From assembly GCA_964457365.1 (NCBI GenBank), contig CAYWFP010000018.1, positions 1 through 49,245 on the forward strand: DNA of 49,245 bases. The letters are read 5' to 3'. The position numbers and the translations under genes were made by a program. The DNA comes from CAYWFP01 sp964457365 (GTDB lineage: Bacteria > Planctomycetota > SZUA-567). A model generated the notes under the pieces. It was given only the letters and a program-made list of their open reading frames with translations. It did no database searches and was not told the origin of the DNA. Positions within the stretch are counted from its first letter, which is position 1, and each line of letters begins with the position of its first letter. Positions 1 through 6,047 of the stretch are shown one piece after another.

Positions 1-286
1 TCTCGATCATGCCTTCCACGCAGGACATGAAGTTCAAGACGCAAGGCGCCTTCAACGAATAGAAGACCATGTTACCCCGCCTCTCGTCGCCAATGATCCC
101 GGCCTGCTTCAAGAGCAGCAGATGCTTGCTTACCGTCGACTTGTCCGCGCCGATCATCTCGGTCAGTTCGCAGAGACACCGCTCGCCCCCGGCGAGTTCG
201 TTCACCACGAAGATTCGACTGGGGTGCGCCAGCGCCTTGAATATCGTCGCCTGCGCCTCCATCCGTGCCCGAGTACGTTCGTCCAT
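1..286 (-). CDS. ArsR-family metalloregulatory repressor (3' end cut by window)
   Basis: The 95 visible codons encode a winged-helix repressor of the ArsR/SmtB family. The order is typical: a dimerisation helix, the phrase ALAHPSRIFVVNEL, a metal-site motif ERCLCEL (the family's ExCxC element on the recognition region), then the helix-turn-helix DKSTVSKHLLLLKQAGII and a wing (RRGNMVFYSL). The CLC pair is the thiol site that in ArsR proteins binds arsenite, antimonite or similar soft metals, releasing DNA. The ATG is fixed by AAGGAG eight bases upstream. The gene continues past position 1, so its C-terminal residues and downstream partners (an efflux or arsenate gene would be expected) are not visible. 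Autoregulation is likely because a dyad covers its promoter. Confidence 0.9.
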   Translation of the reverse strand, partial: MDERTRARMEAQATIFKALAHPSRIFVVNELAGGERCLCELTEMIGADKSTVSKHLLLLKQAGIIGDERRGNMVFYSLKAPCVLNFMSCVEGMIE

Positions 287-297
287 TCAATATCTCC

Positions 298-342
298 TTG
301 TTGGCAGATTGGCATTATAGCCAACAAGAGAGGCCGTGTCAA
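298..342 (-). promoter_or_regulatory. Sigma70 promoter with overlapping ArsR operator
   Basis: Read on the minus strand there is TTGACA (337-342), a 17-base spacer and TATAAT (314-319), a perfect consensus promoter ending about 28 bases before the arsR start codon. A dyad TTGTTGGC (298-305) / GCCAACAA (320-327) and a nested TTGGC-ATTATA-GCCAA (309-324) wrap the -10 box. Binding there would block RNA polymerase. The arrangement fits autorepression by the adjacent ArsR protein; the link is inferred. Confidence 0.85.
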
Positions 343-427
343 TTACGATTCTGGATAAGGGCCATCCTGCGCCGCCTCGCGATAGTAATGCCGCAGCATC
401 CCGCCGAGCGAAGACCGGCACCGGATC

Positions 428-486
428 TTAGGACCCGTTAAGCAATAAGATCGGGATTTCTGAAATTATTGCTTAACGGGTCCTAA
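428..486. repeat. 59-bp palindromic element, copy 1
   Basis: Two perfect 21-base inverted arms (428-448 and 466-486, core GGACCCGTTAAGCAATAA) enclose a 17-base centre. A second 59-base copy at 32714-32772 matches at 53 of 59 positions, including almost all of the centre. The element therefore behaves as an interspersed, REP- or MITE-like repeat rather than a simple terminator; there is no T-run after either arm. Its right arm runs directly into the remnant of a btuF-like gene. Confidence 0.85.
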
Positions 487-692
487 TCATCGAACTCGCG
501 CCAGGCATGTCGGAGGCTGGACGCGAAAGGGCCGAGGCGCAGTGGCAGACGTGGCAGGTTTTACCGGCGGTGCGAGACGGTCGCGTGTATCTCCTGAATA
601 ATGAATATCTCTGTATTCCAGGCCCGCGTTTTATCCAGACGGCCGAAGATATTGCCGATTGCATCGACACATATCGCGCCGGGACGAAATGA
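480..692 (+). pseudogene. btuF: C-terminal remnant of a BtuF-like cobalamin/iron-siderophore periplasmic binding protein
   Basis: The frame reads VLIIELAPGMSEAGRERAEA, then W-x-x-LPAVRDGRVYLLNNEYLCIPGPRF and a terminal helix before TGA. This is the end of the second lobe of a class III substrate-binding protein (BtuF/FhuD type: 'PDLIIEL', 'W..LPAV..GRVY', 'PGPR'). Only about 70 of the usual 270-350 residues remain. The frame begins inside the right arm of the 59-bp repeat, so the front of the gene was lost at that boundary. A cobalamin riboswitch and cobO lie just downstream, which favours a vitamin B12 ligand over a siderophore. No start or signal peptide is present, so it should be inactive. 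Confidence 0.65.
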
Positions 693-795
693 TTCGCGTG
701 CCCAACTACCGCGGAGAAAGAAAACCGTTGACGGCCTCTGCATGAACATGGTAAGGTGCTCAGAACAGGAATTAACGAATCGGGCGTATGACAAT

Positions 796-950
796 CAGAA
801 TGCGGTGCGGCAAACGGAAGTACGGTGAGAATCCGTCGCAGACGCGCTGCTGTAACCGGGATACGGTCGGCTAAGGGCCACTGGGCATAACGCCTGGGAA
901 GGCCTGCCGAAATCGCCCCCGGAAGCCAGAAGACGCGCCAAACCGCATGA
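796..950 (+). promoter_or_regulatory. Cobalamin (adenosylcobalamin) riboswitch
   Basis: Hallmarks appear in order: CGGTGAGAATCCG, then GCTGCTGTAACCGGG, then GCCACTGGGCATAACGCCTGGGAAGG, quoted here as GCCACTGGG and GCCTGGGAAGG, and finally GGAAGCCAGAAGACGCGCC. A closing P1 helix pairs ATGCGGT (800-806) with ACCGCAT (942-948). An intrinsic terminator follows at 1058-1086, so control by transcription attenuation is likely: B12 binding should reduce read-through into the methyltransferase and cobO. A weak promoter candidate starts with TTGACG at 728-733. Confidence 0.9.
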
Positions 951-1057
951 ACCTGCAACTCCCTCGCGTGTGGGGAACGGGCAGGATCGCGGTACCGGTG
1001 TGCCTTCTTTCGGGGAAGTGTGTTCCCGAGACATCGTTCTTGCCGGTTCGCGGCCGA

Positions 1058-1086
1058 CCCCATCCTTGCGCGAGGATGGGGTTTTT
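1058..1086 (+). terminator. Intrinsic terminator (riboswitch expression platform)
   Basis: CCCCATCC (1058-1065) pairs with GGATGGGG (1074-1081) around an 8-base loop and is followed by five T. It lies about 110 bases after the riboswitch core and 130 before the next start codon, the expected place for a B12-controlled attenuator. Confidence 0.85.
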
Positions 1087-1216
1087 CATTTGCCAGCGCA
1101 TTCCCGTTGGCAGGCGACGGAGAGAAGATGTCGCGTCGCCGGCTCGTGGTCGGCACGCGTTTCCATGTTCGGGTACGAAGGAGAACGTTGCGTAAGCGAA
1201 AAGAAGGGAACGAAAG

Positions 1217-2035
1217 ATGACAGCGAATACGATGATCCCGCGGGATCAGAACTTCGGCGAAGATCCGGTCGCCGTGCGAGAAACCGACCATTACCAGCAG
1301 GAGTACGTCAAGACGTTCGTGGAGAAGTGGGACGAACTGATCGACTGGGACAGTCGCGCGCAGAGCGAGGGTGATTTCTTCATCGAACAGCTCAAGAACC
1401 GCGGCGCACGGCGCGTTCTCGATATCGCCACCGGCACCGGGTTCCATTCGGTTCGCCTCATCAAGGCCGGCTTCGACGTCACCAGCGCCGACGGTTCGCC
1501 CGCGATGCTGGCCAAAGCCTTCGAGAACGCACGCAAACGCGACTGCATCCTGCACACGGTGCAGGCGGACTGGCGCTTCCTGAATCGTGACGTCCATGGC
1601 GAGTTCGACGCGATCATTTGCCTGGGGAATTCTTTCACTCATCTTTTCCGCGAGCGCGACCGACGCAAGTCACTGGCAGAGTATTACGCCATGCTCAAGC
1701 ACGACGGGGTGCTGCTGCTTGATCAGCGCAACTACGACAGCATTCTCGACGACGGGTTCTCGACCAAGCACAAGTATTACTACTGCGGCGACAATGTCAC
1801 AGCCGTGCCCGAACACATCGACGATGGCCTGGCGCGCTTCCGCTATACCTTCCCCGACGGGGCGGCCTACCATCTGAACATGTTCCCCTTGCGTAAAGAG
1901 TACACTCGCAAGCTCATGTTCGAGGTGGGCTTTCAGCACATCGATACTTATGGCGATTTTAAGGAAACCTACCACGAGAAGGAGCCGGACTTCTTCATTC
2001 ACGTTGCGGAAAAAGAATACAAGGAAGAGGAGTAG
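1217..2035 (+). CDS. gsmt: Glycine/sarcosine N-methyltransferase (GSMT)
   Basis: A 272-residue class I SAM methyltransferase matching the bacterial GSMT family, which methylates glycine to sarcosine and on to dimethylglycine on the way to glycine betaine. Visible family marks are the N-terminal DHYQQEYVKTFVEKWDELIDWD block, the SAM motif VLDIATGTGFHS near residue 68, ADGSPAMLAKA (motif II), CLGNSFTHLF and LLDQRNYD. The C-terminal block GFQHIDTYGDFKETY is also characteristic. Start: AAGGGA about eight bases before ATG. No separate sarcosine/dimethylglycine methyltransferase lies next to it, so the final step to betaine is not accounted for here. It is the first gene after a cobalamin riboswitch and is followed by cobO. 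GSMT is usually linked to osmoprotection, so B12 control would be unusual; sarcosine or betaine as a corrinoid-linked methyl source is one speculative reason. Confidence 0.88.
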   Translation: MTANTMIPRDQNFGEDPVAVRETDHYQQEYVKTFVEKWDELIDWDSRAQSEGDFFIEQLKNRGARRVLDIATGTGFHSVRLIKAGFDVTSADGSPAMLAKAFENARKRDCILHTVQADWRFLNRDVHGEFDAIICLGNSFTHLFRERDRRKSLAEYYAMLKHDGVLLLDQRNYDSILDDGFSTKHKYYYCGDNVTAVPEHIDDGLARFRYTFPDGAAYHLNMFPLRKEYTRKLMFEVGFQHIDTYGDFKETYHEKEPDFFIHVAEKEYKEEE

Positions 2036-2051
2036 CGGTATCGGGCTGGCG

Positions 2052-2086
2052 GCGTCCCCGTAACCGGGGAAGGATTACGGGGACGC
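2052..2086 (+). terminator. Strong hairpin between gsmt and cobO (possible terminator or processing site)
   Basis: GCGTCCCCGTAA (2052-2063) pairs perfectly with TTACGGGGACGC (2075-2086) around an 11-base loop. No good T-run follows (TGCTTCGTTT), so termination would be partial at best. It may tune cobO relative to gsmt. Confidence 0.45.
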
Positions 2087-2131
2087 TGCTTCGTTTCGAC
2101 CGTTTCGCGCTCCGGATATGAGGAATACACG

Positions 2132-2689
2132 ATGCTGAAAATGACCTCGCCTCAGAATAAGCAGACACACAACCGGGTCGGCCGTGTCCAGGTCTACACC
2201 GGAGAAGGCAAAGGCAAGACCACGGCCGCACTCGGATTGGCAATCCGGGCCGTCGGCGCGGGGTTGCGGGTCTGGTTCGGACAATTCGTCAAGGGTATGG
2301 AGTACAGCGAAATCAGAGCATTGCGTCGATTTGATGACCTGATCACCGTCCGGCAGTTCGGCTGTGGCTGTTTTATCGAACACGTCCCGGATAAGATCGA
2401 TATCCAGGCCGGACGAAAAGGATTGGAGGAGGCGAAGCGTATCCTGCTCGCGGGCGCGCACGAAGTCGTGATTCTGGACGAAGCGAACATCGCCACTTAT
2501 TTCGGACTCTTCACCGTAAAGGATCTGTGCGAGTTGATCGACCAGCGTCCCGCACATGTCGAACTCGTCATCACCGGCCGCTACGCCGACCGCCCCGTGG
2601 TGGAGAAAGCCGACCTCGTGACCGACATGAAGGAATTGAAGCACTACTACAACAACGGCCTTATCGCACGCGATGGCATCGAGCGGTGA
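2132..2689 (+). CDS. cobO: Corrinoid adenosyltransferase, CobO/BtuR type
   Basis: The 185-residue protein belongs to the P-loop ATP:cob(I)alamin adenosyltransferases (EC 2.5.1.17), which transfer the adenosyl group of ATP to Co(I) corrinoids to make coenzyme B12. The ATP-binding loop is VYTGEGKGKTTAALG near residue 25, followed by FVKGMEYSEI and the Walker-B-like VVILDEANIA. The tail ITGRYADRPVVEKADLVTDM and a final KHYY segment are typical, and the length is close to the family norm of 180-200. Start: GAGGA about ten bases before ATG. Its place behind a B12 riboswitch fits corrinoid salvage together with the neighbouring btuF remnant. Confidence 0.93.
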   Translation: MLKMTSPQNKQTHNRVGRVQVYTGEGKGKTTAALGLAIRAVGAGLRVWFGQFVKGMEYSEIRALRRFDDLITVRQFGCGCFIEHVPDKIDIQAGRKGLEEAKRILLAGAHEVVILDEANIATYFGLFTVKDLCELIDQRPAHVELVITGRYADRPVVEKADLVTDMKELKHYYNNGLIARDGIER

Positions 2690-2955
2690 ATAATCTCATA
2701 GCGTGTTTTCGCATATGCCAGACAAGGCGCTTGCAGAAAGATTGAAGCGAATCCTGTCGCGGACAGCATTGCGCTGTTGGTGAGAGCCGAAGGAGTGAGC
2801 TTCAATCGGTAAGTTGCGACGAGATTCAGTCAGAATTTCGTATCAGAGATCACCGTTCCGCGTGAAAAAAGCAATAAGCCAACACCCGCACCTCCAATAT
2901 TGAACGAGCGATACGGGCAAACACAACGGTCGTATTCGGGATTGCGCTCGTTACG

Positions 2956-3180
2956 ATGGTGGACCGGATCGACGGCCTGAATCGTTACGCGAAGGGGGTG
3001 GCCCATGAGGATGACTATGATCATCCGCATTTCTTTTGCCATGTTTGTGGAGAGGCGACTTGCCTGCCGGGATACAGCCTTGTGCCGTCGGCAACGACAG
3101 GCGAAGGATGGGCTGAAGCGATCCAGAACGCGACGCGTCAGCTCAGGGGCGTCTGCCCCGAATGCCAGGCGGAAGCCTGA
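2956..3180 (+). pseudogene. Fur-family regulator lacking its DNA-binding half
   Basis: The visible 74 residues are the C-terminal dimerisation domain of a Fur/Zur/PerR protein: VDRIDGLNRYAKG, then an acidic/His stretch HEDDYDHPHFFCHVCG, and near the end LRGVCPECQ. The two CxxC pairs are the structural zinc site. A full family member has about 130-150 residues with an N-terminal winged helix. Here the frame is open back only to about 2878 and that part (SNIERAIRANTTVVFGIAL) does not resemble a winged helix. An 8-base inverted repeat AACGAGCG (2903-2910) / CGCTCGTT (2945-2952) lies at the break. It is best read as a truncated gene; expression as a stand-alone zinc protein cannot be excluded. 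Confidence 0.6.
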
Positions 3181-3188
3181 CAGGTATT

Positions 3189-3302
3189 TCAACGGATCAT
3201 AACCATCTCTGTCTGGGCCTTGGCGAAGCGCAGCAGGACCGCATAGCGGCGGTCGATCATGGCTTGAAGGAGGTAGACTACGGCGCTGAATCTGGCTTTC
3301 AT
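3189..3302 (-). CDS. Possible small protein or gene fragment, 37 aa
   Basis: A minus-strand frame MKARFSAVVYLLQAMIDRRYAVLLRF... ends MVMIR-stop. It is amphipathic and arginine-rich, and GGAG lies 12 bases before the ATG, farther than ideal. I do not recognise it. It sits in the decayed stretch next to the Fur remnant, so it may be the end of a lost gene such as a transposase. Support is only the protein-like composition. Confidence 0.25.
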   Translation of the reverse strand: MKARFSAVVYLLQAMIDRRYAVLLRFAKAQTEMVMIR

Positions 3303-3663
3303 GGCGTCACTTGCTCCACGTGGCGGGAAGCGCGTAACTTCCGGCCTGTTCGTGAAATAGAGGTGTCATCAACAACACGAACCACCCCGGGCGGGGATCA
3401 TGATGCCGGATAGGATTTTGCGTCAGCGGGAACATGGCTCACGACGCCCCGATCACGCCGCCAGCGAGATTCCGCTGAGGGGAAAATCGGAAGCCGGATC
3501 GTGTCGAATATTTTTGCATCCTGCTGTTCCGCGGAGGCTCAAAATCGTTTCGACGTGCTTTTCACGCGGCCATTTTATCGCGTCCCGAAACATCGATAAT
3601 GGTTCGACCGAACGCCAGTTCACCCGGCCAGAAGTCAGCGAACGGGCATTCCTTCCAAATTTC
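3303..3663. other. Gene-poor stretch
   Basis: No frame here has credible protein features and no clear promoter, RNA or repeat was found. It separates the B12 region from the end of the long minus-strand operon. No intrinsic terminator for that operon is visible either. Confidence 0.5.
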
Positions 3664-4923
3664 TTATTTCGGCATGTTCTCGCGCAGGGAGTTGAGTTCG
3701 CGCATAATCGCTCGCTGTGTCGGCGCCGGGGCGACGGCAATGAGGTTGCGGCTCGTCTCGTGGTAGACGATGGCCGCGGCCGGATCGAGCCAGACGGCGG
3801 GGGTGACCTTGTTGCGCAGGTAGTGCGCCAGCGCCTGCCCGCCGCCGAGGCCGTCGCTGATCTCGCCGGCGGCGAAGCTGGCGACGGTGAGGTTCTCCCA
3901 GAGGAACTCGCGCGAGGGCAGGACCGGCGTGGCCAGCGCCGAATTGGTCAGCCAGACGCCGTTGGGCGGCGAGAGCGCCAGGTAGCGCAGCCCCATCTGC
4001 CGCCCGAGCGCCTCCAGCGCCTCGCGTGCGGTCACCTCGCCCAAATCCAGCGAGACCAGCGGCGGGCCGTCCTTGTCGAAAAGGGTCTGGTCGAAGCCGA
4101 TGTTCAGCCCCTGCGGCCCGCTGAGCCCCATGGTCTGCAGGCGGACGTCGTCGAGCACCTCGCGCACCGGCACGTCGGTGAGGCGGATCCAGACTTTCTC
4201 GCCGAGCGCGCTCTCGAGTTGCGCCAGCGCGCGGTCGGGCGTCTTCGGCGGCAGCGCGCGGATCGCCTCGCCCGGCCGCTCCATCGCCAGCAGCGCCGCC
4301 ATCAGGTTCTTCTTCAACTGCGCGGGAAGGATGGCCACGAGCTTGACGCTGGGGTTGTGCTCCTCGAGGCGGAAGGTGGTGGTCTTCTCGAAGAGCGAGT
4401 TGACCTTGATCAGCTCCCAGACGGTCTTCTCGAAGGCGTCGACGTCGCCCGCGGGACCGATCAGCGACTCGACGTTCTCGATGACGACCTTCGGATCCTG
4501 CAGGTCGACCCAGTCGTAGTTCGGCGTCAGCCGGACGGTCTTGGCGTCGATCACCCGCCAGCGGCAGCCCAGCGCGTAGCCGAGCCAGTCGAGCGCCTGC
4601 CGCAGCGGCATCTGCTCGGCGCGCAGGTAGAGGCGGATGCGGCTGAACGCCTCGGGAGAGGCGATGCGGGCCGAGAGCGTGATCTCGTACGGCGTCTGCG
4701 CGCTCAACTGGTTGAGGACCTGGCTCAGATCCTTGCCCCAGGTGTCGAACTCGACCGGCTGCAGCAGGTCGCCCCGGCCGTCCTTGGGCGGGAGGGCGAC
4801 GCTCTCCCCGTCGGCGGGCGTACCCGCATGGAGCGCGGAAACCAGCAGCGCGGCCACGCAGAGCCCCGACAGGATCCCGCGGCGGATGAGGCCGTATCCC
4901 GGATAAGCGCAGAAGGATGTCAT
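3664..4923 (-). CDS. Secreted protein with two secretin/TonB short N-terminal (STN)-like modules
   Basis: The 419-residue product begins with a signal peptide (hydrophobic GILSGLCVAALLVSALHAG around residues 15-34) and is predicted periplasmic. A module near residues 50-125 (VEFDTWGKDLSQVLNQLSAQ ... ALDWLGYALGCRW) and a second near 280-350 (LDLGEVTAREALEALGRQMGLRYL) have the beta-alpha-beta pattern of STN domains of secretins and TonB receptors. There is no secretin or barrel domain after them, so it is not a secretin. ATG 4923 is chosen because the only upstream alternative is TTG at 4941; neither has a clear Shine-Dalgarno site. It is the last gene of a long operon, after the hydrolase. Function unknown. 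Confidence 0.7.
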   Translation of the reverse strand: MTSFCAYPGYGLIRRGILSGLCVAALLVSALHAGTPADGESVALPPKDGRGDLLQPVEFDTWGKDLSQVLNQLSAQTPYEITLSARIASPEAFSRIRLYLRAEQMPLRQALDWLGYALGCRWRVIDAKTVRLTPNYDWVDLQDPKVVIENVESLIGPAGDVDAFEKTVWELIKVNSLFEKTTTFRLEEHNPSVKLVAILPAQLKKNLMAALLAMERPGEAIRALPPKTPDRALAQLESALGEKVWIRLTDVPVREVLDDVRLQTMGLSGPQGLNIGFDQTLFDKDGPPLVSLDLGEVTAREALEALGRQMGLRYLALSPPNGVWLTNSALATPVLPSREFLWENLTVASFAAGEISDGLGGGQALAHYLRNKVTPAVWLDPAAAIVYHETSRNLIAVAPAPTQRAIMRELNSLRENMPK

Positions 4924-4971
4924 ATCGTATGTTTCGACCAATACGGTTCGCGCAATCCAGCGAACCTGGGT

Positions 4972-5715
4972 TCACACCAGCGCCAGCGTCGCCTCCAGCA
5001 GCGCCGCATGCCGTACCGGCTCGCCTTCCAGCCAGAACGGCGGCTGCTTGACCACCGTCAGCGTCGCCTCCAGCTTCGCCGCCGTCTCGCGCATCGCCGC
5101 CGTCGGTTCGCTCCGCGGGACGAGCGAGAGGATGTGGCACGGGCAGGGCAGTGCCGGCGCCTCGCCGTCCATGTGCAGCAGCGCCTGCTGCAGCTCGCGG
5201 TGGAAGAGGTAGCCGTCGATGTCGGCTACGTCGTCGCCGGCGGTGCCGCGGAAACGGCTGCGCCGGCGGATCTCCTTGAGCCAGGCGCCGCCGTCGAGCA
5301 CCGGCTCCCAACAGACCAGCAGCGACACCTCGGCCGGGTGCTGCGCGGCCAGTTCCGCCGCGAAGCGCGCGCCCAGGCGCAGCCCCAGCAGGATGACGCA
5401 GCCGGTATGGCACAGCGCGCTGGCCGCGGCCAGCGCGGCTTCGCCGTCGGCGCGGAGCCGGTGCCAGCTCAGTTCCTCGAACGCGCCCGGCGAGTCGCCG
5501 GTGCCGGTGTAGTCGAAGAGCAGGGTCGTGCGCCCGGCGTCGGCGCGCCGGCGGGCGAGTTCGGCCAGCAGCGGCACCGCGCCCTTGCGCTCCTCACAGA
5601 GCGGCGGCAACGCCAGCAGCACCGGGTGCTCCGAGACCGGCGGGCCGAAACGCACGGCGCTGAGCGGATACGGCGTGGCGGCGAGCCGCAGCGGCTGCGG
5701 GCGGGCGGCGGTCAT
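4972..5715 (-). CDS. Alpha/beta hydrolase resembling exosortase-A-system hydrolase 2
   Basis: A 247-residue alpha/beta-hydrolase-fold protein with an early strand-turn PVLLALPPLCEERKG, a FDYTGTGDSPG loop and a nucleophile-elbow region VILLGLRLGARFAA. At the elbow the usual G-x-S-x-G serine is replaced by arginine (GLRLG, residues 111-115). My recollection is that the exosortase-A-associated hydrolase 2 family (TIGR03101) has the same GLRLG element. Loss of the serine suggests a non-hydrolytic acyl-handling role or use of another residue. Its ATG follows the acyl-carrier-protein stop codon with no gap, so the two are translationally coupled and probably act together. No exosortase or PEP-CTERM gene is in the window. 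Confidence 0.72.
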   Translation of the reverse strand: MTAARPQPLRLAATPYPLSAVRFGPPVSEHPVLLALPPLCEERKGAVPLLAELARRRADAGRTTLLFDYTGTGDSPGAFEELSWHRLRADGEAALAAASALCHTGCVILLGLRLGARFAAELAAQHPAEVSLLVCWEPVLDGGAWLKEIRRRSRFRGTAGDDVADIDGYLFHRELQQALLHMDGEAPALPCPCHILSLVPRSEPTAAMRETAAKLEATLTVVKQPPFWLEGEPVRHAALLEATLALV

Positions 5716-5982
5716 CTACGTCGCGTCCAGCTTCTCCCGCACCCGCCGGGCAATGGCGGTGACGGTGTCGAAGCCGGGGATGTCCAGTTCGGTGTCCTCG
5801 AAGCTGATCCCGAAGTCCTCCTCCAGGCCGACGACCATGTCGAAGAGACGCACCGAGTCGATGCCGTAGGTCTCGGTCAGGCTCTCGTCGGCGCCGATCG
5901 CCGCCGGCTCGACCTCCAGGAACAGCCGTTCGACCAGAATCTCGCGGATGCGTTCCTCCAGGTTTTCAGGCGCCTCGCCCAT
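5716..5982 (-). CDS. Acyl carrier protein
   Basis: An acidic 88-residue four-helix carrier protein. The phosphopantetheine site is Ser43 in TYGIDSVRLFDM, matching the D-S-(L/V) signature, followed by the acidic helix LEEDFGISFEDTELD. AGGAGG lies seven bases before the ATG. It is directly coupled to the adjacent hydrolase and lies downstream of an M48 protease gene. A dedicated carrier beside a serine-less hydrolase recalls exosortase/EPS loci, where the carried acyl group is unknown. Housekeeping AcpP is normally beside fabF/fabD, which is not the case here, so a specialised role is more likely. Confidence 0.88.
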   Translation of the reverse strand: MGEAPENLEERIREILVERLFLEVEPAAIGADESLTETYGIDSVRLFDMVVGLEEDFGISFEDTELDIPGFDTVTAIARRVREKLDAT

Positions 5983-6047
5983 GGGGATCCTCCTTGCAAC
6001 AAGATTCGGATATGGTAGCGGATGCCGCCGCGCGGTGTCAAGCCGTC

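Noticed and set aside
428..486. 59-bp palindrome as an intrinsic terminator
   Set aside because: No T-run follows on either strand and the loop sequence is conserved in the second copy, which terminators do not require.
970..1374. Plus-strand frame overlapping the riboswitch terminator and gsmt start
   Set aside because: It runs through the terminator hairpin and out of frame with gsmt; no protein family resemblance.
3400..6018. Long plus-strand open frame of 872 codons opposite the STN, hydrolase and ACP genes
   Set aside because: It is arginine/glutamine-rich with no domain and no ribosome site; the opposite strand holds clear genes. It is a GC-rich shadow frame.
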